41,648 bases of DNA from Gammaproteobacteria bacterium. Lineage in GTDB: Bacteria > Pseudomonadota > Gammaproteobacteria > Steroidobacterales > Rariloculaceae. The notes beneath the pieces are model-generated. The model did not search any database. It was not told the origin of the DNA and saw only the letters and a program-made list of their open reading frames with translations. The position numbers were made by a program, and so were the translations under genes. How positions within the stretch are numbered: position 1 is the first letter of the stretch; every line of letters starts with the position of its first letter. The DNA lies in assembly GCA_022820625.1 (NCBI GenBank), contig JAJEFE010000060.1, positions 1-41,648 of the forward strand, in the 5' to 3' direction. Positions 7,602 through 15,713 of this stretch are shown here, in pieces.

Positions 7602-8645
7602 ATGAAACACGCTTCGCTGACCACGCTGCCCAAATCCCTGCGGAACGCGTACCGGGGGTGGAACGTCGCAAGTCGCGTCTCACGTTTTGGCGGTTGGCTC
7701 GACAGAAAGAATCGGGCCGACGCCGACGGTGGCGACTATGACCACGCCGAGACCGTCAACAATTACTACGACCTGTGCAGTGAATTCATGCAATTCGGGT
7801 GGAACGAGTCCCTGCACTTCGCACCACTGTCGCCTGCGGAGACGCTGGAGGAGTCGATCGTCCGCCATCAGCGCCTGATGATCGAACAGTTGCAACTGCG
7901 GGAGGGGATGAGAATTGCCGACATCGGCTGTGGAGTCGGCGGTCCCATGCGCCGCGTCGCGCGCGAGTCCGGCGCCCGCGTCGTCTGCATCAACAACAAC
8001 GCTCAACAGCTTGATAAAGCCCGGTCGAGGAATATCGAGGTTGGCCTCGATCATATGGCAGAGTACGTGAAGTGCAGCTTCATGGACATGAGCGTCTTTG
8101 AAGCGAATTCGTTCGACGCGGGATACGCGATCGAGTCGACCTGTCACGCACCGGACAAGAGGGGCGCATTCGCGGAGATCTTCCGCGTCCTGAAACCCGG
8201 AGCCCTGTTCTGGGGTCAGGAGATGTGCATGACGGACAGGTTCGACCCCGGCAACAGTCGTCACCGGGTCATGAAGGGAGAGTTGGAGCTCGGAATCGCC
8301 CTCAACGGCGTCGCCACGTTCGCCGAAGTGAACCGAGCGCTTGAGGACATCGGTTTCCATATACTGGAGGCAACGGACAGGGGCATCGAGGACGGTTCGA
8401 GCACGCCCTGGTACGAACCCATGGTTGGACAGGCCGGAACGTTGCGCAATGCATTTCGCAGGACGCCGCTGGGCCGCAAGGCGATGGCTGGCGGCCTGCG
8501 GATCGCGGAAGCGACAAGACTGATTCCGAAGGGCTCTGCCGCCGTGATCCGACTGATGGATCGAACGGCCGAGGCGTATGTCGCGGGCGGCAAGACGGGG
8601 ATATTTACTCCTCTTTACTGTTTCCTGGCCCGCAAACCACGGTAA
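7602..8645 (+). CDS. Sterol 24-C-methyltransferase-like SAM methyltransferase (ERG6/SMT family)
   Basis: The 347-residue protein has the full SMT layout. Near residues 53-73 is the YY...FGWNESLHF aromatic region that binds sterol in Erg6. Then come a CoA-free class I SAM-binding motif (DIGCGVGGP, 107-115), an NNN element after strand 2, YAIESTCHAP (175-184, SMT region IV), and LKPGALFWGQEMCMTD. The C-terminus ends VAGGKTGIFTPLYCFLARKP, very like the Erg6 C-terminus. Such enzymes add methyl groups to the C-24 side-chain double bond of sterols. The nearest bacterial alternatives, such as tocopherol- or mycolate-type methyltransferases, lack this combination. Placement after the GPP34-P450 gene suggests a shared substrate. 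No squalene cyclase or epoxidase lies in the window, so the sterol may be made elsewhere or acquired. Confidence 0.85.
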   Translation: MKHASLTTLPKSLRNAYRGWNVASRVSRFGGWLDRKNRADADGGDYDHAETVNNYYDLCSEFMQFGWNESLHFAPLSPAETLEESIVRHQRLMIEQLQLREGMRIADIGCGVGGPMRRVARESGARVVCINNNAQQLDKARSRNIEVGLDHMAEYVKCSFMDMSVFEANSFDAGYAIESTCHAPDKRGAFAEIFRVLKPGALFWGQEMCMTDRFDPGNSRHRVMKGELELGIALNGVATFAEVNRALEDIGFHILEATDRGIEDGSSTPWYEPMVGQAGTLRNAFRRTPLGRKAMAGGLRIAEATRLIPKGSAAVIRLMDRTAEAYVAGGKTGIFTPLYCFLARKPR

Positions 8646-8659
8646 GCCCAAATACAGAA

Positions 8660-10114
8660 GTGCGAGCCAGGCCAACGATACAGCGCGTTCTCGGTCTGCT
8701 GCTGACGATGTTCAGCGCCACGATGCTGCTGCCGATCATCGTTGCGGTGATCTTTGCGGACGGCCAGTGGCTCGCGTTCGCGGCGTCGTTTCTCATCATT
8801 CTCTGCTCCGGGATCGCGATCTGGTGGCCGGTTCGCGAGCAGACCCAGGAGCTGCGGCTGCGAGAAGGATTCCTGGTCGTGGCCGCATTCTGGATCGTGC
8901 TGGGCCTGTTCGGCGCGGTGCCGCTGCTGCTGACCGGCCATCCGCAGATGAGCCTCACCGACGCGGTGTTCGAGTCCATGTCCGGACTGACCACCACCGG
9001 TGCGACGGTGTTGACCGGGCTTGCCGAGCTGCCGAAGTCGATCCTGTTCTACCGCCACCAACTGCAGTGGTTCGGCGGCCTGGGCATCATCGTGCTCGCC
9101 GTGGCGGTGCTGCCCATGCTGGGCGTCGGCGGCATGCAGCTCTACCGGGCGGAGACGCCCGGACCGGTCAAGGATACCCGGCTGACGCCGCGGATCACCG
9201 AGACGGCGAAGGCGCTCTGGTATGTCTACCTGGGCATCACCGTGCTGTGCGCGCTGGCCTACCTGCTGGCCGGGATGGGCCTGTTCGACGCCATTTGCCA
9301 CGCCTTCAGCACGGTCGCCATCGGCGGCTTCTCGACGTACGACGAGAGCTTCGGGTATTTCAACAGTGCCGCGATCGAACTGGTCGCCGTCGTCTTCATG
9401 TTCATTGCCGGCATCAATTTCTCGCTGCATTTCCTCGCCTGGCGGCACCGTTCCGTCAAGCACTACCTCCAGGACCCGGAGTTTCGCGCCTATTCGAAGC
9501 TGCTTGGCGGGCTGATCGTGGTGGTGGTCGTATATCTCCATTTCCAGGGGTACTATCCGACGCTCACCGAAACCCTCACCCACGGTCTGTTCCAGACCGT
9601 TTCCATCGCCACCACCACCGGATTTACCACGGCCGATTTCGCCGTATGGCCCGGCGTGCTGCCCGTGCTGCTGATCTTTTCGAGCTTCGTGGGCGGGTGT
9701 GCCGGCTCGACGGCCGGCGGCATCAAGGTCATCCGCTGGCTGTTGATGTACCGGCAGGGGCTGCGCGAAGTGCAGCGGCTGGTGCACCCCAGCGCCGAGG
9801 TGCCGGTCAAGCTGGGGTCCAAGGCCGTGCCCCACCGGGTGGTCGACGCGGTCTGGGGATTCTTTGCCGTCTACGTGGTCGTCTTCAGCGTCCTGCTGCT
9901 GGTCCTGGTCGCCGCCGGCCTGGACCAGGTTTCCGCGTTTTCCGCCGTGGCGGCCACGTTGAACAACCTCGGTCCCGGACTCGGCGAAGTGGCGTCCGGC
10001 TTCGGGGGTGTGGGCGCGATCGAGAAGTGGGCAGCGGTGTGCGCCATGCTGCTGGGGCGGCTGGAAATCTTCACCCTGCTGGTGTTGATCACGCCCACAT
10101 TCTGGAGGCCGTGA
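8660..10114 (+). CDS. trkH: TrkH family potassium uptake transmembrane protein
   Basis: The 484-residue product has the four repeated membrane-pore-membrane units of the Trk/Ktr superfamily. The selectivity-filter regions are visible as SGLTTTGATV, STVAIGGFST, ATTTGFTTAD and ATLNNLGPGLG. It works with the cytosolic NAD-binding TrkA, which is not in this window, to take up K+ with H+ or Na+. The GTG start lies 15 bp after the methyltransferase stop, so it may be cotranscribed, but no functional link is evident. Length is normal for TrkH. Confidence 0.93.
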   Translation: MRARPTIQRVLGLLLTMFSATMLLPIIVAVIFADGQWLAFAASFLIILCSGIAIWWPVREQTQELRLREGFLVVAAFWIVLGLFGAVPLLLTGHPQMSLTDAVFESMSGLTTTGATVLTGLAELPKSILFYRHQLQWFGGLGIIVLAVAVLPMLGVGGMQLYRAETPGPVKDTRLTPRITETAKALWYVYLGITVLCALAYLLAGMGLFDAICHAFSTVAIGGFSTYDESFGYFNSAAIELVAVVFMFIAGINFSLHFLAWRHRSVKHYLQDPEFRAYSKLLGGLIVVVVVYLHFQGYYPTLTETLTHGLFQTVSIATTTGFTTADFAVWPGVLPVLLIFSSFVGGCAGSTAGGIKVIRWLLMYRQGLREVQRLVHPSAEVPVKLGSKAVPHRVVDAVWGFFAVYVVVFSVLLLVLVAAGLDQVSAFSAVAATLNNLGPGLGEVASGFGGVGAIEKWAAVCAMLLGRLEIFTLLVLITPTFWRP

Positions 10115-10116
10115 AC

Positions 10117-10452
10117 GTGAGCATGGCGCCGCGATTGGAGGCTATACTAGAGCGTGGCGGCGACAGTGCGGGCCTGCGGTACGCGCTGGGATGCGAATAC
10201 CTGAAGGCCGGCGATCCTGCCAGGGCCGCCGAGCACCTCGGCAAGGCCGTGGCGTTGGAGCCCGACTATTCCGCGGCATGGAAACAACTTGGGCGGGCAC
10301 AGAGCGACGCCGGATTGGAGGATCAAGCCATGGACACCTACCGGCGCGGCATCCGCGTGGCGAACGAGCGCGGCGACATCCAGGCCGCCCGCGAAATGAC
10401 CGTATTTCTCAAGCGGCTGCGCAAACCGGTTCAGGACCGGCCCGATTGCTGA
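10117..10452 (+). CDS. Small tetratricopeptide-repeat protein
   Basis: About 111 residues form two to three TPR-like helical hairpins: LRYALGCEYLKAGDPARAAEHL, then AVALEPDYSAAWKQLGRAQSD, then DQAMDTYRRGIRVANERGD. A GGAGG at 10104-10108 is best spaced for GTG 10117. GTG 10111 (overlapping the trkH stop) and ATG 10123 are alternatives. Small two-repeat TPR proteins of this type are common scaffolds with unknown partners. It is probably cotranscribed with trkH. Its C-terminus ends with FLKRLRKPVQDRPDC. Confidence 0.8.
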   Translation: MSMAPRLEAILERGGDSAGLRYALGCEYLKAGDPARAAEHLGKAVALEPDYSAAWKQLGRAQSDAGLEDQAMDTYRRGIRVANERGDIQAAREMTVFLKRLRKPVQDRPDC

Positions 10453-10502
10453 GGCGGGCGGCTCCCACTTCGACCGCGGCCATCCGACCTGACCCTTCAC
10501 TC

Positions 10503-11051
10503 ATGCAGCGACTGAAGTCAATCCTCGAGCGCATCAGCGAACTGACGGGCTCCGCGATGGCGTGGCTGACCGTGCTGATGGTGCTCGGAACCTTCGTGAT
10601 CGTGGTCCTGCGCTATGTCTTCGACCTGGGCTGGATCGCGATGCAGGAAAGCATCGTGTGGATGCACGCCGCGGTCTTCATGCTGGGGGCCAGCTATACG
10701 CTGAAGCACAACGAACACGTCCGCGTCGACATCTTCTATCGGCGCACGACCGCGGAACGCCGCGCCTGGGTGAACGTCGCGGGAACCGTGGTGTTCCTGC
10801 TCCCCCTTGCCGGGTTCGTCGCGGTCACGAGCTGGGACTACGTTTCTACATCGTGGGCCATCCGCGAGGCGTCCAGGGAAGCGGGCGGACTGCCCTTCCC
10901 CTTCGTGCCCATCATGAAGAGCCTGATACCCGCCACGGCCGTGCTGCTGATGTTGCAGGGCATTGCGGACCTGATTGGCGCCGTAATGGTACTCACCGGG
11001 GCGGTGAAGCCTGATGCCGAATCGGGCGGTCCTCCGAGCGAGGCGATCTGA
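10503..11051 (+). CDS. TRAP transporter small permease subunit (DctQ)
   Basis: The 182-residue protein has four predicted transmembrane helices (about 18-40, 50-70, 95-118 and 140-165). It carries the DctQ hallmark in which an ESIVWMHAAVFMLGASYTLK helix precedes the conserved HVRVDIFY loop. It partners the large DctM permease, whose ATG overlaps this stop (TGATG). TRAP systems import organic acids and other solutes using ion gradients. No periplasmic binding-protein gene adjoins this pair, so the substrate is unknown. Confidence 0.92.
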   Translation: MQRLKSILERISELTGSAMAWLTVLMVLGTFVIVVLRYVFDLGWIAMQESIVWMHAAVFMLGASYTLKHNEHVRVDIFYRRTTAERRAWVNVAGTVVFLLPLAGFVAVTSWDYVSTSWAIREASREAGGLPFPFVPIMKSLIPATAVLLMLQGIADLIGAVMVLTGAVKPDAESGGPPSEAI

Positions 11052-12418
11052 TGGAGTGGGTCGCGCTGCTCATGTTTGCCGTCGTCGTGGCCGTGCTGCT
11101 CGCCGGCTATCCCGTGGCGTTCTCGCTGGGCGGCGTCGCGCTGCTGTTCGCATGGATCGGCATGGCGCTGGGCATATTCGACGGCGCCTTCCTGGGCACG
11201 ATGCCCAATCGCATCTACGGGATCATGAGCAACGAGACGCTGATGGCCGTGCCGTTGTTCGTCTTCATGGGCATCACCCTGGAGCGGGCGCAGATCGCCG
11301 AGAGCCTGCTCGACAGCCTGAGCCGGTTGTTCGGCACGCTGCGGGGCGGGCTGGGAATTTCGGTGACCCTGGTCGGCATGCTGCTGGCGGCGAGCACCGG
11401 CATCGTCGGCGCCACGGTCGTGACCATGGGCCTGCTGGCTCTGCCGACCATGCTGCGCCGCGGCTATGACCCGGCCGTGGCCACCGGCACGATCTGCGCG
11501 TCCGGCACGCTGGGGCAGATCATTCCACCCTCCATTATCCTGGTCCTGCTGGGCGACGTGCTCTCCTCTGCCTACAGCCAGGCGCAACTGGACGCCGGCA
11601 TTTTCTCCCCGGATACCGTGTCCGTGGGCGATCTCTTCGTGGGCGCGCTGATACCGGGCCTGGGACTGGTGGCGCTCTACATCATCTATATCATGTCGGT
11701 GGCCCTGCTGAGGCCTGCGACCATGCCGGCGCGCGAGAAGACGGAGAAGGTCGGCTTCGGCGAACTGGCGCTGGCGCTGTTTCCGCCGCTGTTCCTGATC
11801 CTGGCGGTGCTGGGCTCCATCATGGGGGGGCTGGCCACGCCCACGGAGGCCGCCGGCGTGGGGGGCGTCGGCGCGCTGCTGCTGGCCCTGGGCAAGGGTC
11901 AGTTCTCGCTGGCGCGGCTGATCGACGTGATGAAGAGCACGGTGCGCGTGAGCAGCATGGTGTTCCTGATCCTGATCGGCGCATCGGTTTTTTCCCTGGT
12001 GTTTCGCGGTTACGGCGGCGACCGCCTGGTGCACGAACTGCTGGTCAGCATGCCGGGCGGCGTCGTCACGGCGATGCTCATCGTCATGCTGCTGATGTTT
12101 CTGTTGGGCTTCGTGCTGGACTTCATCGAGATCACGTTTGTCGTGGTGCCCATCGTGGGGCCAATTCTCCTGACCCTGGGGGTCGACCCGATCTGGTTGG
12201 GCGTCATGATCGCGATCAACCTGCAGACCTCGTTCCTGACGCCGCCGTTCGGGTTCGCGTTGTTCTACCTGCGCGGGGTGGCGCCTGAAACGCTGGAAAC
12301 TACGGCCATCTACCGGGGGGTCATTCCCTTTGTGGTCATCCAGTTGGTCGGCCTGGCCATGCTGGCCTTGTGGCCGGAGCTGGCGACCTGGCTGCCGGAG
12401 GTGGTTTACGGGGGGTAG
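11051..12418 (+). CDS. TRAP transporter large permease subunit (DctM)
   Basis: The 455-residue, roughly 12-helix protein carries the DctM signatures GYPVAFSLGGVALLF, the NETLMAVPLFVFMG helix, ASTGIVGATVVTMG, and an ASGTLGQIIPPSIILVLLG hairpin, with a matching second-half TPPFGFALFYLRGVAPE. The presence of FSPDTVSVGDLFVGALIPG between repeats resembles the mannitol/chloroaromatic-type TRAP subgroup. It overlaps DctQ by 1 nt. Import specificity would come from a binding protein encoded elsewhere, or possibly the one at 12822, though a full second TRAP set follows that gene. Confidence 0.92.
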   Translation: MEWVALLMFAVVVAVLLAGYPVAFSLGGVALLFAWIGMALGIFDGAFLGTMPNRIYGIMSNETLMAVPLFVFMGITLERAQIAESLLDSLSRLFGTLRGGLGISVTLVGMLLAASTGIVGATVVTMGLLALPTMLRRGYDPAVATGTICASGTLGQIIPPSIILVLLGDVLSSAYSQAQLDAGIFSPDTVSVGDLFVGALIPGLGLVALYIIYIMSVALLRPATMPAREKTEKVGFGELALALFPPLFLILAVLGSIMGGLATPTEAAGVGGVGALLLALGKGQFSLARLIDVMKSTVRVSSMVFLILIGASVFSLVFRGYGGDRLVHELLVSMPGGVVTAMLIVMLLMFLLGFVLDFIEITFVVVPIVGPILLTLGVDPIWLGVMIAINLQTSFLTPPFGFALFYLRGVAPETLETTAIYRGVIPFVVIQLVGLAMLALWPELATWLPEVVYGG

Positions 12419-12472
12419 TGGCTCCGGCCGGGGCCGCGAGGGTGCGTGCATCGCCATGGTAAGGTGCGGTCA

Positions 12473-12769
12473 ATGAAAAACAGGTTTCGCAAATTGCAGT
12501 CGGATACGTGGGCGATCATCGGCGTGGTCGTCGGCGCTGTTGGCGGGTGGTCGGTGGTCGTCGTGACGGTCATGCTCGCGCTGCACTCCGCCACCAACGC
12601 GCGCATCGACGCACAGGGCGCCCGGATCGACATGCTTCACGACACAATGAGGAACGAGCACACCCTGATTCTCGAGTCCATCGCCGGAGTCGCGCAGCGC
12701 GTTTCCTACATCGAGGGACATCTCGGGATCGGCCGCGTGGCGGACCCTGAACCTGCCGTTCCACCATAA
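12473..12769 (+). CDS. Small single-pass membrane protein with coiled-coil tail, function unknown
   Basis: The 98-residue protein starts at ATG 12473, preceded by AAGG. It has a basic N-terminus, one transmembrane helix (about residues 14-40, IIGVVVGAVGGWSVVVVTVM) and a hydrophilic tail with ARIDAQGARIDMLHDTM heptads suggesting a short coiled coil. I do not recognise a family beyond this common architecture. It lies between the two TRAP units and ends 52 bp before the DctP start used here. Confidence 0.6.
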   Translation: MKNRFRKLQSDTWAIIGVVVGAVGGWSVVVVTVMLALHSATNARIDAQGARIDMLHDTMRNEHTLILESIAGVAQRVSYIEGHLGIGRVADPEPAVPP

Positions 12770-12821
12770 AGGCTTGCGAGCGATGCGAATCTGTGAACGG
12801 GCGGACATTGGCGTTTCAGGG

Positions 12822-13862
12822 ATGAACAGGATGCGCCGGGCCGCCGGCTGGGCGTTTCTCGCCGCATGCGTTCTCCTGGCGCCGATCGACGGTTCCGCTG
12901 CTGAGCCGATCACGCTCCGGCTGCACACGTTCAGTTCGCCCAACGCGATCGCCGTGCAGGAGTTCCTCGAACCGTGGGCCCGCGAGATCGAGACGAGATC
13001 GAACGGCCGCGTCACGGTCCAGGTGTTTCCGGCCATGCAGCTTGGCGGCAGGCCCGCCGATCTCTACGGGCAGGCACGCGATGGCGTGGTCGATATTGTC
13101 TGGACCCTGCCCGCGTATTCCCCGGGCCGGTTTCCGTTGACTCAGGCATTCGAACTGCCCTTCGTCTGCGCGGACGCCGAAGCGGCCAGCCAGGCATTGA
13201 CGATGTTCCACCGCGAGTGGATGCTCGATGAGTACGGGGACACGCAGCCGCTGGTATTCCATACCACGGCGCCCGGCCACATCCACACCGTCGACCGCCA
13301 GGTCCGCACCCTGGAAGACCTCGAAGGGCTGAAAGTTCGCGTCGCCTCCCGGAGCGATGCCGCGATGCTCGAAGCGCTCGGCGCCATCCCCGTAGGCATG
13401 CCGATCACGCAAACCTACGAGGCGCTGTCGCGGGGCGTGGTGGAGGGCGCGTGGATTCAATGGAGCGTCCTGCGGCCGTACCGGCTGCAGGAAGTGACGC
13501 GGTACCACACGGAGGTTTCGCTGGTCTGCAGTCCGTTCGTGCTGGCGATGAACAAGGCTCGCTATGACGGGTTGCCCGAGGACATCAGGCAGATCGTGGA
13601 CGACGCCACGGGCATGGCGCTGGCCCAGCGGCTCGGCCGCCTGTGGCAGGAGGACGAGAAGCGCGGCCGGGACCTCGCCGTGCAGCGCGGAAACTCGATC
13701 CTGACGCTGGCGGAACCGGAGCGCGAACGGTGGCGGACGGTCACGGCGCCCGTGGCCGACGGCTGGGTCGCCAGGGTCGACGCCATGGGATACGACGGGC
13801 AGGCGTTGCTCACCGACGCGAAGCGTCTGATCGCAAGCTACAGCGGTGCCCGGAACCGGTAG
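12822..13862 (+). CDS. TRAP transporter periplasmic solute-binding protein (DctP)
   Basis: The 346-residue protein begins with a signal peptide (MNRMRRAAGWAFLAACVLL, cleavage near GSAAEP). TRAP substrate-binding features follow: LRLHTFSSPNA first strand, GRVTVQVFPAMQLGG, RDGVVDIVWTLPAY, LEDLEGLKVRV (with the conserved Arg that usually binds a carboxylate) and ALSRGVVEGAWI. It captures a solute, usually an organic acid, in the periplasm for the DctQM pair that follows. A TTG at 12774 gives a longer frame, but ATG 12822 fits the signal peptide. The next gene overlaps it by 17 nt if its GTG 13846 is used. Confidence 0.9.
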   Translation: MNRMRRAAGWAFLAACVLLAPIDGSAAEPITLRLHTFSSPNAIAVQEFLEPWAREIETRSNGRVTVQVFPAMQLGGRPADLYGQARDGVVDIVWTLPAYSPGRFPLTQAFELPFVCADAEAASQALTMFHREWMLDEYGDTQPLVFHTTAPGHIHTVDRQVRTLEDLEGLKVRVASRSDAAMLEALGAIPVGMPITQTYEALSRGVVEGAWIQWSVLRPYRLQEVTRYHTEVSLVCSPFVLAMNKARYDGLPEDIRQIVDDATGMALAQRLGRLWQEDEKRGRDLAVQRGNSILTLAEPERERWRTVTAPVADGWVARVDAMGYDGQALLTDAKRLIASYSGARNR

Positions 13863-14400
13863 ACCGTCCGAAGGGACGGCAGGCCCGGCGCCACCCGGCC
13901 CGGACAGTTCGGTGGGCCACCGGTTGAGCCTGGGTTTCGAGCGGCTGGCCCGGGCGTTCGCACTGGCGGGCGGCATCCTGCTGATCGGGGTCATGGGGAT
14001 GACGGTGGCGAGTGTCCTCGGACGCCACCTTTTCGGCATGCCGGTTCCTGGGGACTACGAACTGACCGAACTCGCCTGCGGCATCGCGGTGTTCGCCTTC
14101 TTCCCCTATTGCCACGTGACGAACGCTAACGTCGTCGTCGACTTCTTCACGAGCCGGCTGCATCTTCGGCACAGGGCGGCCCTGGACGGCGTGCACAGTA
14201 TCGCCTTCACGATCATGGCGGGGGTGATCACCTGGCGCCTGTTCATCGGCGGCATGCGCAAACTGCAGGACGGCGAAACGACGCTGTTCCTGGAGATTCC
14301 GATCTGGTGGGGGTACTTCCCCGCGCTGATCGCCGCGGCACTTTTGACCGCGGTCTGCTTCCCGGTCATCCACCGTCACCTTCGGTCACTGAGACAATGA
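13846..14400 (+). CDS. TRAP transporter small permease subunit (DctQ)
   Basis: The product is 184 residues from GTG 13846 or 162 from GTG 13912. The extra N-terminal part is Pro/Gly-rich and not typical, so the later start is quite possible. Neither has a strong ribosome binding site. Four helices are visible, including FALAGGILLIGVMGMTVASV and a YELTELACGIAVFAFFPYCHV segment followed by ANVVVDFF, the DctQ signature. The stop overlaps the DctM start (ATGA). It forms the membrane part of the TRAP system with the binding protein upstream. Confidence 0.85.
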   Translation: MPGTGRPSEGTAGPAPPGPDSSVGHRLSLGFERLARAFALAGGILLIGVMGMTVASVLGRHLFGMPVPGDYELTELACGIAVFAFFPYCHVTNANVVVDFFTSRLHLRHRAALDGVHSIAFTIMAGVITWRLFIGGMRKLQDGETTLFLEIPIWWGYFPALIAAALLTAVCFPVIHRHLRSLRQ

Positions 14401-15713
14401 CCGACATCGGGTTCGGCGCGCTCCTTTTCGGCGTCTGCCTGATGCTGGTAGCGCTGCGGATGCCGGTCGCCGTGGCGATGTTCGTTGTCGGCGGCTTCGG
14501 CTTCGCCTCGCTCGCAAGCTGGCCGGCGTTCTTCAACCTGCTCAACACCGCGCCTTTCGGCCGGGTGTCGAGCTACACGCTGTCGGTGCTGCCGCTGTTC
14601 CTGCTGATGGGCCATCTCGCGACCCGGGCCGGACTCAGCCGCCTGCTGTTCGATGCGGCCAGGGCTTGCGTGGGACATCGCCGCGGCGGGCTGGCGGTTT
14701 CGACCATAGGCGGATGCGCCGGGTTCGGCGCCGTCTGCGGCTCCTCGATCGCGACCGGGGCCACGATGGCCGCGGTGGCGCTCCCGGAGATGCGGCGCCA
14801 CGGCTATTCCGGCGCCCTGGCCACCGGCACGCTGGCCGCGGGCGGAACGCTGGGCATCCTGTTTCCGCCGTCGATCATCCTGGTGCTCTACGCGGTCATC
14901 ACAGAGCAGTCGATCGGCAAGCTGTTCCTGGCTGCGCTCGTGCCGGGCATCATCGCCATGCTGGGCTATGCGGCCGCGATCGGCGTCTACGTCCGGATGA
15001 ACCCGGCCGCGGGGCCGGCCGCGCCGCCCATGCCGTTCGGCGAACGCATCCGGCGCATCGGCAAGGCGTGGCCGGTGGCGGCCATCTTTCTCACGGTCAT
15101 CGGCGGCATCTACCTCGGCGTGTTCACCCCGACGGAGGCCGCCGCGATCGGGTCCGCGGCGATCGCCCTGGTCGCCCTCGTCTCCGGGCGGTTGGGCTGG
15201 AGCGCCCTGTCGGCAAGCCTGCTGGATACCGCCAGAGCGACGGGCATGATCTTCCTGATTCTGATCGGCGCCGAAGTCTTCAACGCCTTTCTTGCGCTGT
15301 CCCAGGTTCCCGCGTCGCTGGCCGATGCACTGGCGGCGTCGGGGCTGGCGCCCATGGTCATCCTGATCGGTATCCTGCTGGTCTACCTGGTCCTCGGCTG
15401 CGTGATGGACAGCCTGGCCATGATCCTGCTGACCGTGCCGGTCTTCTTTCCGCTCGTGACGGGGCTCGAATTCGGCTACACGCAGGAGGAGATCGCCATC
15501 TGGTTCGGCGTCATGGCGCTGATCGTCGTGGAGATCGGCCTGATCACCCCGCCGATCGGCCTGAACGTCTACGCGATCAACGCGATGGACCCGGGCGTGC
15601 CGCTGGCCGAATCGTTCAGGGGTACCGTCCCGTTCCTGTTGAGCGGGTTCGTGCTTCTCGCCATTCTTCTCTGGGCGCCGGGCGTCTGTCTCTGGCTGTC
15701 GGGGCTGATATGA
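14397..15713 (+). CDS. TRAP transporter large permease subunit (DctM)
   Basis: The 438-residue protein has about 11-12 transmembrane helices and DctM motifs: ALRMPVAVAMFVVGGFGF, LPLFLLMGHLATRAGLS, GAVCGSSIATGATMAAVALPEM, AAGGTLGILFPPSIILVLYAVIT and the second-half ITPPIGLNVYAINAMDPG. ATG 14397 overlaps the DctQ stop and is preferred to an upstream in-frame start. Its own stop overlaps the next permease gene (ATGA), so P, Q, M and the SLC23-like gene form one translationally coupled operon. Confidence 0.93.
   Translation: MTDIGFGALLFGVCLMLVALRMPVAVAMFVVGGFGFASLASWPAFFNLLNTAPFGRVSSYTLSVLPLFLLMGHLATRAGLSRLLFDAARACVGHRRGGLAVSTIGGCAGFGAVCGSSIATGATMAAVALPEMRRHGYSGALATGTLAAGGTLGILFPPSIILVLYAVITEQSIGKLFLAALVPGIIAMLGYAAAIGVYVRMNPAAGPAAPPMPFGERIRRIGKAWPVAAIFLTVIGGIYLGVFTPTEAAAIGSAAIALVALVSGRLGWSALSASLLDTARATGMIFLILIGAEVFNAFLALSQVPASLADALAASGLAPMVILIGILLVYLVLGCVMDSLAMILLTVPVFFPLVTGLEFGYTQEEIAIWFGVMALIVVEIGLITPPIGLNVYAINAMDPGVPLAESFRGTVPFLLSGFVLLAILLWAPGVCLWLSGLI

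Noticed and set aside
10838..12457. 539-residue open frame antisense to the TRAP permease genes
   Set aside because: It is low-complexity Gln/His/Arg/Asp-rich sequence typical of a shadow frame. The sense strand encodes coupled DctQ and DctM.
12822..15713. Assigning the TRAP system as a carnitine or betaine importer
   Set aside because: It is near the carnitine operon but on the opposite strand and convergent. TRAP binding proteins mostly take organic acids, and no ligand-specific feature was seen.
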